Shown: piece after piece, positions 7,854 to 16,283 of the stretch
Position numbering within the stretch: position 1 is the first letter of the stretch
How the letters are laid out: each line of letters begins with the position of its first letter
NCBI RefSeq assembly: GCF_000719705.1
Contig: NZ_JOHO01000001.1
Coordinates: 219,354-283,353, forward strand
Reading direction: 5' to 3'
DNA length: 64,000 nt
Origin: Streptomyces sp. NRRL S-350
Lineage (GTDB): Bacteria > Actinomycetota > Actinomycetes > Streptomycetales > Streptomycetaceae
Notes under the pieces: generated by a model
Told to the model about the DNA's origin: nothing
Database searches by the model: none
Seen by the model: the letters and a program-made list of their open reading frames with translations, nothing else
Program-made: the position numbers and the translations under genes

Positions 7854-8195
7854 CTACTGCCGCGCGACCCGCCGACGCTCCCGCACGGCTCGGAGGCGAT
7901 TGATCATCACGGGGTGGCGGGCGAGAGCTGCCTCGCTGTCCAGTAGGCCGTTGAGCAGCTGGTAATAGCGCGTCGGTGAGATGCCGAGCTCCTCCCGGAT
8001 CGCGGCTTCCTTTGGTCCCGGGGCGGCGGGAGCCAGTCTGGGCCAGTGTCCGTGCTCGAAGTCCAGGAGGGCGGCGTCGCGCCCGCTGAGGGTAAGTCGG
8101 GCGACGGGGGCGCGCTCCGCTCCGCCCGCCATGTCGCCGCTTGGGCCGCTCGGCGGCGGTGCGGGAGGTTGGATGGCTCCAGGGGGCGTGCTCAA
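7854..8195 (-). CDS. DUF3263 family protein
   Basis: A 113-residue protein if it starts at the TTG overlapping the upstream stop (TTGA), or 92 residues from the ATG at 8132. The C-terminal 75 residues are a clear DUF3263 domain: LSGRDAALLDFEHGHWP, a K-E-A-I-REE stretch, LGISPTRYYQLLNGLLD, then a short basic tail (MINRLRAVRERR). The family is a short helical, probably helix-turn-helix, actinobacterial protein of unknown role. It is the second gene behind element A4, coupled to the small membrane protein. Confidence 0.75.
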   Translation of the reverse strand: MSTPPGAIQPPAPPPSGPSGDMAGGAERAPVARLTLSGRDAALLDFEHGHWPRLAPAAPGPKEAAIREELGISPTRYYQLLNGLLDSEAALARHPVMINRLRAVRERRRVARQ

Positions 8196-8344
8196 TGGTT
8201 GCTCAGCCACTCGCCGAGGCCGACAGCCACCACGATGGCCACCCACATCGGTGCGGTCTGGTCGTAGATGAACAGCCCCGCGGCGGCCATCCATGCGAGA
8301 TAGCGGAGCGCGTCCAGCGCGATGTTCGTGGTGCTCTTGCTCAA
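8192..8344 (-). CDS. Small membrane protein
   Basis: About 50 residues from a TTG at 8344 with GGAG upstream, starting LSKSTTNIALDAL. It has two hydrophobic segments (YLAWMAAAGLFIYD and PMWVAIVVAVGLGEWL) and so is probably a two-span inner-membrane peptide. The frame is open further upstream, but that part lies ahead of the predicted transcription start of element A4. Its TGA overlaps the TTG of the DUF3263 gene. Confidence 0.5.
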   Translation of the reverse strand: MSKSTTNIALDALRYLAWMAAAGLFIYDQTAPMWVAIVVAVGLGEWLSNH

Positions 8345-8390
8345 GAGATCACTCCATGGGGAAGGTGGGCCACTGCGGCGCACGGCTGAA

Positions 8391-8419
8391 ACACTAAGCG
8401 AAATCGTAGAATTAAGCAA
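8391..8419 (-). promoter_or_regulatory. Promoter element A4, overlapping the methyltransferase stop codon
   Basis: Minus strand: TTGCTT (8419-8414), 17-bp spacer AATTCTACGA..., TAGTGT (8396-8391). The -35 region overlaps the TAA of the upstream methyltransferase gene at 8412-8414. It drives the small membrane protein and DUF3263 genes. Confidence 0.75.
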
Positions 8420-9737
8420 TCACGTGAATGGATTCACCTCCCCTGCGGTGCGCCTCGGCCTCGACCCCCCGGCGCAGGCGGTCGAGTGCCAGCCGTTGGT
8501 GGACCGCCTCCTCGATCGCTCTCCACACCAGGCCCTGGGACGGGTCCTCCGGCACCCCGGGCTCGCCACGGTTGCCGCGGATGGCGATCACGGTGTCCCC
8601 CTGCGGCGGCTGTGCCCTGTGGACCATGATCAGCGTGGGCGTCCCATGGCCGGGGATGTACGCCCCCGATGTGTCGATCACCCAGGTCAGGTCCAGGCGG
8701 GAGAGGTACTGCTCGATGTACTTTTTGCCGAACTCGCGCTTCATGAAGGAGTTGGCCGTGAGCTGCGCGATCGTTCCGGCCGGCCGGGCCAGCTTGGTCA
8801 TCAGGGCGGTGAAGGGCAGCGCGAGGCTGTACTTGCCGCTGCACACCTGCGGGTAGGCGCGGCGGATCTGCTCGCGCACCTGGGGGTCGCGGACCGTGAT
8901 GTAGGGCGGGTTGCCCACCACCGCGTGGTAGAGGCCCGGCTGGAGCAGCGGCGCGTCGGTGTCGAGCAGTGCGTCGGCTGCGGCGACCTGCACGGGCCAG
9001 CCGGCGGGCACGGCCGTGATGGGGCCGCCCAGGATGCCGGCGGTCGTCGCGAGGAGCCGGTACCGCGTCAGGGCAGCCGCGTAGGGGTCGAGGTCGACGC
9101 CGTGCACGGCCTGGAGGGCACGCTCCAGGGAGCGCTCGACCGTGGCCCCGGCGTATGGGGCCCGCCCCCGCGGCCGGTAGGCCCGGACACGGTGGAGGGC
9201 GCACACCAGGATGTGCCCGGTCCCGCAGGCGGGGTCGATCATCCGGACGCGGTCCGCGCCGACGTCGTCGAGCGCCGGCTCGAGAGAGAGATCGAGCAGC
9301 AGTTCCGCGACCCAGGGAGGGGTCTGGCAGAGCGCTCTCGACTTCCGGGCGTCGGCCGACAACGCCTGGTAGGCGTCTCCCAAGCGGTACCCGTCGATGC
9401 GGTGGCCGTCGTCGCCGATCGGCGCGCCGCTCCACAGCCGGGCGATCAGCTCCCAGCCGGCCGGGCTGATCGGGTTCTCCCAGAGGGGGACGACCTGCGG
9501 GTCGGCGAGCGGTTCGAGCGCCGGGTGAGAGCTGGCCAGCGCGCCAAGGACGCGCCTGGTGTGATCGGGGCCGGCACTGCCCTGGCGCAGCGAGGCGACG
9601 AGGCCGTGCGCGGTGGCGTGCTCGACCAGGGCGACCGCGTGGGCCCAGGAGACGGCGGCCTTGGCGCCGACCTCGCCGGTGAGATCGGCGATCAGGCGCT
9701 CGCAGGCCCGGGGGGAGAGTGCTGCGGCAGAAGACAC
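8412..9737 (-). CDS. Orphan PglX-type (BREX-2) adenine DNA methyltransferase, short form
   Basis: A 441-residue protein. Motif I is DPACGTGHILV, the catalytic motif is NPPYITV near residue 271, and the flanking sequence (KYSLALPFTALM, TANSFMKREFGKKYIEQYL, VIDTSGAYIPGHGTPTLIM, RGEPGVPEDPSQGLVW) is typical of PglX, the adenine methyltransferase of BREX-2/Pgl phage-growth-limitation systems. Full-length PglX is roughly 1,200 residues; this copy has the methyltransferase core and stops soon after GLVWRAI. None of the other pgl genes are nearby. It could give the plasmid host-like methylation. The GTG start at 9737 has AGGAA upstream. Confidence 0.8.
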   Translation of the reverse strand: MSSAAALSPRACERLIADLTGEVGAKAAVSWAHAVALVEHATAHGLVASLRQGSAGPDHTRRVLGALASSHPALEPLADPQVVPLWENPISPAGWELIARLWSGAPIGDDGHRIDGYRLGDAYQALSADARKSRALCQTPPWVAELLLDLSLEPALDDVGADRVRMIDPACGTGHILVCALHRVRAYRPRGRAPYAGATVERSLERALQAVHGVDLDPYAAALTRYRLLATTAGILGGPITAVPAGWPVQVAAADALLDTDAPLLQPGLYHAVVGNPPYITVRDPQVREQIRRAYPQVCSGKYSLALPFTALMTKLARPAGTIAQLTANSFMKREFGKKYIEQYLSRLDLTWVIDTSGAYIPGHGTPTLIMVHRAQPPQGDTVIAIRGNRGEPGVPEDPSQGLVWRAIEEAVHQRLALDRLRRGVEAEAHRRGGESIHVIA

Positions 9738-9750
9738 GGAGTTCCTTTCA

Positions 9751-9796
9751 CTCGGAGGCGGTCTCCGCGCCAGATGCCGCGGAGACCGCCTCCGAG
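9751..9796 (-). terminator. Strong hairpin between gene 9857 and the methyltransferase
   Basis: A perfect 19-bp stem (9751-9769 and 9778-9796) with an 8-nt loop. It follows the stop of gene 9857-10861 and ends 14 bp before the methyltransferase start. It could terminate the element A5 operon or act as an attenuator or leader hairpin for the methyltransferase, for which I see no separate promoter. Confidence 0.65.
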
Positions 9797-9856
9797 CCGT
9801 TCAAGTCGACGTTGGGGGCGCGCCGTTCGCACGGCAGGTTCAGAGATGAGGGCTTC

Positions 9857-10861
9857 TCACGATCCGGCTGCTCGGGCGCTGATCGTGCTGAGCCGGGCGG
9901 CACGGCGGGTGTCGAGACCTCGGTCCTTGGGGCCGTTGACGTGTGCCTTGACCCGGACCTTGATCTTGGGACAGGTCCCTCCTGCTTCGATGATGGCCTT
10001 GTGGTCGCGGGGGTTCGGGCAGCGCCAGCTCCATCGGGCGTCGACGCTCCAACGCAGCGTCTCGTCGGCCCACCTGCGGTCGTTCTCGGCCGGTACGTGC
10101 TCGCCGGTGTAGCGGGTCGCGGCCTCGCGGATCACTCGGACCGGCCGGAACTTGACGCGGAGCTTGGGGCCCTTGCCGGTCTTCCGCATCAGGGTCTGTT
10201 CGTCGTGCTCGAACGCGGGCCGCAGCGACCAGAACGCGAGGAGGAGGCCGACCAGGATGGACGCCGGTGCCGCGCCCCAGTGAGGGTGGTGTCCGTAGCT
10301 CTGGATCTTCGTGCTGACCGAGGGGACGGCCAGGACCATGGCGTTGGGCGTGTAGGGGCTGCGGGCCCAGTGGGAGGGCAGCAGAGGCGGGGGGAGGGCC
10401 TCGTACAGGTCGGGTGTGCTGGTGAGCGCGGTCACGGACAGCTGGAGCTGGTCCCCGCTGCCTTCGGATTCCCAGGCCAGGCCGTGGATGGGGAGCTCGG
10501 AGGCGGCGGTGATCGGGATGGGGAAGTGCACGACGCCGACCGGCGCGGGGGCCTCGTCGGTGCTCTCCAGGAGGTAGCCGTCGGGGCTGGTGACCAGCTC
10601 GTGGTCGGCCACGGCCGCGGTGAGGGACGGCGAGGCGACCCACACCTGGGCCTGATCGAGGTTCTTGGACATCTGGAGCACCCGCTCCCGGTGGAGCTCG
10701 ACGGCCCGCCGGTCGTCCCCGAAGTCCTCGCTGGTCCGGCTCAGGTGCATGGCCTGGATGAAGTCCAGGGCCACGGGCAGGCCCCGGACGGGCTTGCCGA
10801 AAAAGTCGGCGAGGTCGGCGCGCATCTGCTCGGCGGCTTCGGCGCTGCGCTCGATGCTCAC
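9857..10861 (-). CDS. Unknown 334-residue protein
   Basis: Starts at a GTG overlapping the stop of the zinc-ribbon gene (GTGA). The N-terminal half is soluble and helical (SIERSAEAAEQMRADLADFFGK). A hydrophobic stretch (ASILVGLLLAFWSL) lies near residue 205. The C-terminal third is basic and Trp-rich (RWADETLRWSVDARWSWRCPNP) and ends RLSTISARAAGS. No family is recognised. It may be loosely membrane-associated. Last gene of the element A5 operon before the hairpin at 9751. Confidence 0.5.
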   Translation of the reverse strand: MSIERSAEAAEQMRADLADFFGKPVRGLPVALDFIQAMHLSRTSEDFGDDRRAVELHRERVLQMSKNLDQAQVWVASPSLTAAVADHELVTSPDGYLLESTDEAPAPVGVVHFPIPITAASELPIHGLAWESEGSGDQLQLSVTALTSTPDLYEALPPPLLPSHWARSPYTPNAMVLAVPSVSTKIQSYGHHPHWGAAPASILVGLLLAFWSLRPAFEHDEQTLMRKTGKGPKLRVKFRPVRVIREAATRYTGEHVPAENDRRWADETLRWSVDARWSWRCPNPRDHKAIIEAGGTCPKIKVRVKAHVNGPKDRGLDTRRAARLSTISARAAGS

Positions 10862-11145
10862 GAGCTCACCTCCTCGGAGAGGATCAGCTCGCCGATCCGG
10901 GCGGGGTCGAGACCGTGAGCCTCGAACAAGCTGACGAACAGGGAGATGACCAGGTCCGCGGCGGACTGTTCGCGCAGCGGGAGCGCGTGGCTGCAGTTCG
11001 CGCAGTGAAGCTGGACCTCGTCGGTTTGGATGTCGGTGATCTCCATGCGCGCTGCGCTGGGGCTGTCGGCGTCGACGATGTTGATCCATGCCGTGGCGGC
11101 GATGGAGGGAGCGGTGTCGCCGCACTTCGGGCAAGGGCCGAACAT
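10858..11145 (-). CDS. Zinc-ribbon protein
   Basis: A 95-residue protein with two cysteine pairs, CPKCG at residues 5-9 and CANC near residue 48, forming a probable zinc ribbon. The C-terminal part (SAADLVISLFVSLFEAHGLDPARIGELIL) is helical. The function is unknown. Its stop overlaps the GTG of the next gene, suggesting the two proteins work together. Confidence 0.55.
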   Translation of the reverse strand: MFGPCPKCGDTAPSIAATAWINIVDADSPSAARMEITDIQTDEVQLHCANCSHALPLREQSAADLVISLFVSLFEAHGLDPARIGELILSEEVSS

Positions 11146-11230
11146 GATCAGTACCTCCTGGAGGTGGCTGGTGCGTGGGGCGGGGGTCGGCGCCCGGCCC
11201 GGCGGTGGCCGGGCGCCATGTGCGGATGGG

Positions 11231-11710
11231 TCAGCGGGCGGGCTGCTTCGGAAGCTCGGCGACCTGCTGCCCGAGGCCGGTGCGGAACGGGTAGTGGACT
11301 GCGCCGGAGACGCCGGTGTCGCCGTCGGTCGGCTTGGGGTTCCCGTTCACGTCGCGGTACTCGGCGAGTCCGAGGTCGACGAGGGAGCTTGCCGTCTGCC
11401 AGGTCACGTTCGGCGCCAGACGGCCGCTCGGTTCGACGTAGCGGGTCAGGGCGTACAGCTGCGGCGTGCTCAGGACAGCTCTGCGGCCCTCCACTGTGAT
11501 GAGGACCGGTCCCGCGCTCTCGGCGAGCGCGTCCTTGACCGAGAGCCGGTAGCCGTCGCGGTCCGGGCGGTAGGCGTATCCGTCGGTCAGCAGCGCGTGG
11601 AGGATCTTCTTGCTGATCTTGTCGGGCAGCCGGCCGTTCGGGTCGGCGCACGCGGTCTTGAGGTGCTTGACAGCCCTCGGCGTCGGGGGTTCGGGGGAGG
11701 TCGTGGTCAT
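11231..11710 (-). CDS. Unknown 159-residue protein
   Basis: A soluble protein with an internal region LPDKISKKILHALLTDGYAY and a stretch LYALTRYVEPSGRLAPNVTW that could be winged-helix-like, but I cannot assign a family. It lies in the element A5 operon between a Cys-rich paralogue and the zinc-ribbon gene. Confidence 0.45.
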   Translation of the reverse strand: MTTTSPEPPTPRAVKHLKTACADPNGRLPDKISKKILHALLTDGYAYRPDRDGYRLSVKDALAESAGPVLITVEGRRAVLSTPQLYALTRYVEPSGRLAPNVTWQTASSLVDLGLAEYRDVNGNPKPTDGDTGVSGAVHYPFRTGLGQQVAELPKQPAR

Positions 11711-11765
11711 GGGAGGCGTCTCCGGGGTCTCGGGGCGGGCGGGCTGGATGGGGCTGGGTCGGCTG

Positions 11766-12455
11766 CTACAGGCCCAGGGCGCTGATCAGGGCCCGGAGCC
11801 GGTCCAGTTCGGGCCGGGGGTTTCGCCGGATGGGCCGGATGCGGAGGACCGGCACCGCCAGGTCCACCCCGAGCAGCACGTTCGGCCGGTCCGGGGCCGC
11901 CTTGATCCGGTAGTGGGCGGCGTCGATCATCCAGGCGTCGAAGTCGTCGGCGGGACGGCCGGAGCGCGCGGAGTGCCCCTGGTCGGGTACAGCCTCCAGG
12001 CAGGGGCAGCCGGGGTCGTCGCACGGGCGTCCCGCCGGGTGCTTGGCCAGCGAGGAACTTGTGCGATACGTCGCGGCGGTCCCGTTGAGCATGGGGCACC
12101 GCAGCTTGCTGTAGGCCAGGCACTCCGGATGGAGTGCGGGTTCGGGCGCGAAGCCGACCCGGACGTCCATCGGCCGGACAGCCAGGCAGAAGCGCTCCTC
12201 CAGCCGTTCTCCGCAGACCTGGCACAGCCGCTCGGTCAGTGCTCGCTGGGCCCTGACGGCGTCGATGGTGCCGAAGGCGGAGTGCCCGCCGTGCTGGTAG
12301 GAGATCCAGGGGACCACGAGGCCGCCCACGCGCTGCCGGGAGCGGCACCGGGTGGGCACCGACGGCCCCGCGGACTGAACCGGCCGCCCGCCCGAGGCCG
12401 GGCACGGCGGGGAGGCAGGGTGTTGCGAGGAGGCTGCGGGGAGGGTGCTGGGCAT
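11766..12455 (-). CDS. Zinc-binding paralogue 1 (LCxxCG...HPxC...CP family)
   Basis: A 229-residue protein with the signature LCQVCGERL ... ALHPECLAYSKLRCPML near residues 77-118, and extra cysteines at CDDPGCPC. The same signature occurs in the proteins at 13902-14474 and 15385-15993, so these three are paralogues with one shared treble-clef-like zinc site and divergent tails. The function is not known to me. First gene behind element A5 with a leader of about 120 nt. Confidence 0.6.
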   Translation of the reverse strand: MPSTLPAASSQHPASPPCPASGGRPVQSAGPSVPTRCRSRQRVGGLVVPWISYQHGGHSAFGTIDAVRAQRALTERLCQVCGERLEERFCLAVRPMDVRVGFAPEPALHPECLAYSKLRCPMLNGTAATYRTSSSLAKHPAGRPCDDPGCPCLEAVPDQGHSARSGRPADDFDAWMIDAAHYRIKAAPDRPNVLLGVDLAVPVLRIRPIRRNPRPELDRLRALISALGL

Positions 12456-12582
12456 GAGGATTCCTTCACGCTGGCGCGGGGCTGGGGCTGCCGATCAGCG
12501 GCGGCGCCGCCAAGCCGTGCACGGCACCGGGCTCGACGGCCACCGGGCGAGCGTCCGTGGACGGATCGGCGACACAACAGAC

Positions 12583-12611
12583 ACATTACCGTTAGTCGTA
12601 GACTTAAGCAA
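12583..12611 (-). promoter_or_regulatory. Promoter element A5
   Basis: Minus strand: TTGCTT (12611-12606), 17-bp spacer AAGTCTACGA..., TAATGT (12588-12583). It drives genes 12455 to 9857. Confidence 0.8.
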
Positions 12612-13038
12612 CGTCTGGCTTGTGCTTCTTCGCCACCAGTGGCGCACGGGCTGGCTGTCGGAGTGCTGATGGCGCTCCAGCGAGGGCGAAGCGGCCCTGG
12701 CTCCATCCCCGGGAGATGCCAGGGGGGCGGCCGGTTCGGCGCACGGCAGTCCGCCCACCCCGCCTCCTGCCGTGCGCGGTGGCGTGGGAGCCCGTGGCGC
12801 CCAGGGTCGTCTCCGCCTGCCCGGATCCCTGAACTGGCCACCCACCCGCGGGCCTTCGGTTGCACACCGGCGTGCTCACGATCTGCGCGCTGCGGCGGCG
12901 GGAGGCGTACCGCGCAGGGCGCCGCGGTCGACCGCCTACGAGTTCGACGCCGCGGCGCGGCCCGGGGGCGAGGCCGGCTGCTGCCGGGCGGATTGCCGCG
13001 CTGCCGAATTGGCGCTGCGGGGGCCGTGTCGAGGGTTG
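12612..13038. other. Intergenic stretch with two hairpins, no gene seen
   Basis: No reading frame with convincing protein sequence. It holds inverted repeats with 10-bp arms (12740-12749 and 12767-12776) and 9-bp arms (12919-12927 and 12950-12958), both usable as terminators for the leftward gene ending at 13039. Confidence 0.5.
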
Positions 13039-13803
13039 TCAGGCGGCGATGCGGAGGGTGCCGTCGCCCGCCAGGGTCACCGTGTAGCCGCGATCGGCGA
13101 GAAGCGCCGTGCACAGGAGCCGCACCCCTCCTTCGGTCCAGAGGTTCGGGCCGCCCGCTACGTGCGATTCCCACCACGACACGGTCACCGTCGTGTCGCT
13201 GCCGTCGACCACGACCCCAACCGCCTGCGGATCGCTCCAGTCGACCATCCGGACATGCTGGGCGAGTAGGTCGCGGATGGCGGTGGTGCGGCGCACCGTC
13301 GCCTCCTTCCGCTCGCGGGCTGCGCCCCTCAGTTGGTGGGCGACCTCCGGGCTGACGGGCCGGAAGACCGTGCTGCCGGAGCCCACGGAGGTGATCACGA
13401 TCGCCCCCGTGGGTCCGGCGGCGACGCGGGAGCTGCCGACGGCGGTGGCGAGCTTGAGGAGCTCCGCGCGGCGGGAGACTTGCGCCGTGCCGCCGCTGGC
13501 GCCCTGGCCGACCGTCAGCCAGAGGTAGTGGTCGTGTCGGACGGCCTCCAGTGCATGGCGGGCATCCGAGAGTCTGCGCCCGAGCTCGGCGGCGCCCGGA
13601 CCCAGGCCCGTCACGTACGCGTCCAGGCGGCGCAGCGCCTCGACATCGACGTCGAACGAGCCCCGGGCCTGCTCGGCCTCCTTCTGCATCGAGCGGCGGA
13701 TCCGGTCGATGGTCTCGCCGAGGTACGGGGCGGAGAAGGGGGCGCTGCGCAGGAGGCTGAGGAGGCTGTTCGCGTCGGTTTCGGACATGACGGGGCTCGG
13801 CAT
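13039..13803 (-). CDS. Unknown 254-residue protein
   Basis: A soluble protein. The N-terminal half is strongly helical (GETIDRIRRSMQKEAEQAR; LGRRLSDARHALEAVRHD), possibly coiled coil, and the C-terminal half is beta-rich (VGVVVDGSDTTVTVSWWES, GYTVTLAGDGTLRIAA). No family is recognised. The start at 13803 has GGAG seven bases upstream. It is the only gene between element A6 and the intergenic hairpins. Confidence 0.5.
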   Translation of the reverse strand: MPSPVMSETDANSLLSLLRSAPFSAPYLGETIDRIRRSMQKEAEQARGSFDVDVEALRRLDAYVTGLGPGAAELGRRLSDARHALEAVRHDHYLWLTVGQGASGGTAQVSRRAELLKLATAVGSSRVAAGPTGAIVITSVGSGSTVFRPVSPEVAHQLRGAARERKEATVRRTTAIRDLLAQHVRMVDWSDPQAVGVVVDGSDTTVTVSWWESHVAGGPNLWTEGGVRLLCTALLADRGYTVTLAGDGTLRIAA

Positions 13804-13872
13804 GGCGTACTCCAGGGGTGGACGGCGAGCGCGGGGGCGACCGGCGGGGCACGCGCCGCCGCCAACGTCATG

Positions 13873-13901
13873 ACAATAGATGGAATCATAGCGTTAAGAA
13901 A
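13873..13901 (-). promoter_or_regulatory. Promoter element A6
   Basis: Minus strand: TTTCTT (13901-13896), 17-bp spacer AACGCTATGA..., TATTGT (13878-13873). It abuts the stop codon of the upstream gene (13902) and drives gene 13803-13039. It deviates from the consensus at -35. Confidence 0.7.
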
Positions 13902-14474
13902 TCACTGGCTGAGGAGGTGCCGTGCGTCGACCAGCTGCCCCGCGCGGATCTCCTCCAGGCCGGTCCAGCGAGCACACCGCGCCATGACCTCCTCCGATCC
14001 GTCGGGCAGCGCCAGCCGGATCGCCTCATGAGCGAAGGTGCGAGCCAGGTACATGCGCTGCGGCCTCTCCTGCGCCACCAGAGGTGACGACGGCCGGGTG
14101 GCACGGTCCTTGCGGTAGCGCGCGTTCGGATTCAGCAGGAACGGGCAGCCGGCCACGGGGTGGGTGGCGGCAAAGACCGCGCACGGTACGCACATCGGTG
14201 GATCCATCGCGAGGTGGTGCTCGACCACCTGCGGCCCTCCGATCACCGCCCGGACCAGCGGCAGCGGCTGCCCGCACAGGCCGCACAGGTGCTCGATGAT
14301 CGCCTTGGCCCGCCGGGGTCCGTCGAGCTCGGTGAAGTCCGGCGTCCCGCCGGCCCCCAGTGCGGTGACGAAGCTGATCGGATAGCCGCGCGCGTCTTTC
14401 GGCCGGGCGGCGATCGGGTCCGGCAGTTGAGCCGCGAGGCGGCGCTCGATCGCGGAGCCGGAGTCGGCGCTCAC
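13902..14474 (-). CDS. Zinc-binding paralogue 2
   Basis: A 190-residue protein starting at a GTG that overlaps the upstream stop (GTGA). It contains LCGLCGQPL ... DPPMCVPCAVFAA ... GCPFL, the same arrangement as paralogues 11766-12455 and 15385-15993. The C-terminal region (MYLARTFAHEAIRLALPDGSEEVMARCARW) is helical. Function unknown. It is the last gene of the element A7 operon. Confidence 0.6.
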   Translation of the reverse strand: MSADSGSAIERRLAAQLPDPIAARPKDARGYPISFVTALGAGGTPDFTELDGPRRAKAIIEHLCGLCGQPLPLVRAVIGGPQVVEHHLAMDPPMCVPCAVFAATHPVAGCPFLLNPNARYRKDRATRPSSPLVAQERPQRMYLARTFAHEAIRLALPDGSEEVMARCARWTGLEEIRAGQLVDARHLLSQ

Positions 14475-15193
14475 GCTTCCTCCCCGCGGTGGGCTGCGGT
14501 GAAGGCGGTCCACGCGTCGTGTTCATCGCCGGTGAAGATGAGCGCCGGACCCTGCGCGGAAAGGCCGAAGCAGGTGCCGCACCTGGGCGGGACGGAGCCG
14601 CTGGGGTCGTCGGTCACTCGCTCGGACAGCCATCGTCCGCAGACGGAGAGGGCGCCGTCGGCGTCGAACGCCCCGACGGCCAGGTGCAGCTCCCCGCCGT
14701 CCGAGCTCAGCCCCGGCGTGACCGGGACGAGAGCGGCCGCGGGAGCCGGGGGCGGCGCATCGCCGCCTGCGGCATCACGCGCTTCCTCGGAGTGGACCTG
14801 CAGAGCGCTGCCCAGGAGCCGCAGCGTGTCGTCAACGTGCCACAGGCCGAGGTGCAACAGGGCGCTGGCTGCCACCCGGATACGGAGCTCGACTTCGTCA
14901 GGCGCGGGGTGCGGCGTGAACCGCTCGCGTTCGGCGAGGAGGAGTAGCAGCAGCCGGCCTCCTCCCTGTCCCTGGACGCGGGCGTCCAGGAGGTGGGCGA
15001 GGCTGGTGAGGCCGTCCCGGGCGGCGGCCGCGACGGCGGGAGAGCTGCCGAGATCGTCCCGGTTCAACAGCCCGCTGTCCAGGAGGGCGGACTGCACGGC
15101 GTCGGCGCGGCGCGCGTCGTCCCGGGGCAAGGGGGCGGCCAGGGCGTTGATCAGGCGTTGGGCGTCCGCGCGGGAGTCGGCGGGGGTTCGCAT
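14471..15193 (-). CDS. Unknown 240-residue protein with a CxxC pair
   Basis: The N-terminal two thirds are helical (DAQRLINALAAPLPRDD; ARDGLTSLAHLLDARVQG). The C-terminal third reads SVCGRWLSERV ... PPRCGTCFGLSAQGPALIF, a possible zinc site. No family is recognised. Coupled by GTGA to zinc-binding paralogue 2. Confidence 0.5.
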   Translation of the reverse strand: MRTPADSRADAQRLINALAAPLPRDDARRADAVQSALLDSGLLNRDDLGSSPAVAAAARDGLTSLAHLLDARVQGQGGGRLLLLLLAERERFTPHPAPDEVELRIRVAASALLHLGLWHVDDTLRLLGSALQVHSEEARDAAGGDAPPPAPAAALVPVTPGLSSDGGELHLAVGAFDADGALSVCGRWLSERVTDDPSGSVPPRCGTCFGLSAQGPALIFTGDEHDAWTAFTAAHRGEEA

Positions 15194-15232
15194 CGTTCGG
15201 TACTTCCTCTCGATCGGGGCGGCTGCGGACCT

Positions 15233-15340
15233 TCAGGGGCCGGGCCGCCAGACAGTGCCGCGGTAGGCGTGGCCGGGGTAGCCGGCCCGCGTCTTCGCCA
15301 GGTGGCCCTCGTACGTACGGGCCCCGCACTTGCACGTCAT
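15233..15340 (-). CDS. 35-residue protein with a CKCG motif
   Basis: A short reading frame starting MTCKCGARTYEGHLAKTR and ending GTVWRPGP. It lies in an otherwise unexplained gap in the element A7 operon and reads like a real small metal-binding peptide. The ribosome-binding site is weak, so the call is tentative. Confidence 0.4.
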   Translation of the reverse strand: MTCKCGARTYEGHLAKTRAGYPGHAYRGTVWRPGP

Positions 15341-15384
15341 GGCTCTCTCGTCATCGGGGGCGCCTGCGCTCGTTCGGTGGCGGG

Positions 15385-15993
15385 CTACAGCGTGGGGGCG
15401 TGACCGGCCAGCCACTCCTTGGCGGCGATCCGGTGGGCGCCCTCGGGGAAGGCCAGGTAGAAGTCCAGCGGCCCCCTGCGGCGGGCGGCGGAGTCCCCGT
15501 ACGGGAACAGGTCGTAGATGAGGGTGTACTCGGCGGAGACCCCGGTCATGCGGCGCTCGCGGAGGCTGTAGGTGCGGGCGATCGTCAGCTCGACGTCCTC
15601 GGCCGCCGCCAGCGTCGGACAGACCATCAGCGCGTACGCCGCACACCGGGGATGGACCGGGGGCTCGATGTAGAAGGTTGCGTTCGGGCCGCCGATGAAC
15701 ACCAGGCGACTCGTCGCCTTGATCGCTCTTCCGCAGATCCCGCAGAGGCGCTGCGACATCAACTCCCTCTGGCGGGGCGGGCACTGGTCGCCGAAGGCGG
15801 CCGTTCCACGACCGGGCTCGCACGGGCACACCACGTGCTCGCCCAGTTCGGCGCTGGACCTGACGGCCAGCTGCCCACCGCTGGTGGCGGGCTCGTGCCA
15901 GGGCGTGTTTCTGGGGACCGGGCGCCCGGCGGTGTTGCGCGGGAGCCGCGCGATGTTCGGCGGCATGGGGATGGATCGCCAGTGGGCGGTCAA
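15385..15993 (-). CDS. Zinc-binding paralogue 3
   Basis: A 202-residue protein. The TTG start at 15993 overlaps the upstream stop (TTGA) and is supported by GGAGG eight to ten bases upstream. The signature is LCGICGRAI ... PPVHPRCAAYALMVCPTL, as in the other two paralogues. The C-terminal half (YTLIYDLFPYGDSAARRRGPLDFYLAF) differs from them. Function unknown. Confidence 0.6.
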   Translation of the reverse strand: MTAHWRSIPMPPNIARLPRNTAGRPVPRNTPWHEPATSGGQLAVRSSAELGEHVVCPCEPGRGTAAFGDQCPPRQRELMSQRLCGICGRAIKATSRLVFIGGPNATFYIEPPVHPRCAAYALMVCPTLAAAEDVELTIARTYSLRERRMTGVSAEYTLIYDLFPYGDSAARRRGPLDFYLAFPEGAHRIAAKEWLAGHAPTL

Positions 15994-16283
15994 GGTCGTT
16001 CCTCCGTCGAGGGGCTGGGCGACTCCGGGTGCGCGATGCCGCGCCCCGCGCCCACGGGGTCTGTGATGACGCTCGCGCTCAGGGCGAGCACCACGGAGTC
16101 CACGACCTCTGCTGCGAGTTCGGCCTTCGCCTCGCTGCGGGCGATGCTGTGGTCGGTGTCTCCGTAGTCGGGCTTCGGGGCCGGCGTGTACCAGGCGACG
16201 GTGTCAACGGCCGCCTGGACAGCGGCCGCGAGCTGGTCGCGGTCTGCCTCGCGGACGAGCCGGGCCAGGTCAGGGACGAGCAT
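15990..16283 (-). CDS. Unknown 97-residue protein, first gene of the element A7 operon
   Basis: Starts MLVPDLARLVREADRDQLAAA and continues with helical sequence (SEAKAELAAEVVDSVVLALS). The frame extends upstream to a TTG at 16379, but the ATG at 16283 has CGGAG upstream and is preferred. No domain is recognised. Confidence 0.45.
   Translation of the reverse strand: MLVPDLARLVREADRDQLAAAVQAAVDTVAWYTPAPKPDYGDTDHSIARSEAKAELAAEVVDSVVLALSASVITDPVGAGRGIAHPESPSPSTEERP

Noticed and set aside
8322..10112. Long open plus-strand frame opposite the methyltransferase and gene 9857-10861
   Set aside because: An antisense shadow of GC-rich codons; the protein is low-complexity Arg/Gly/Val and the minus-strand genes have clear family motifs and ribosome-binding sites.
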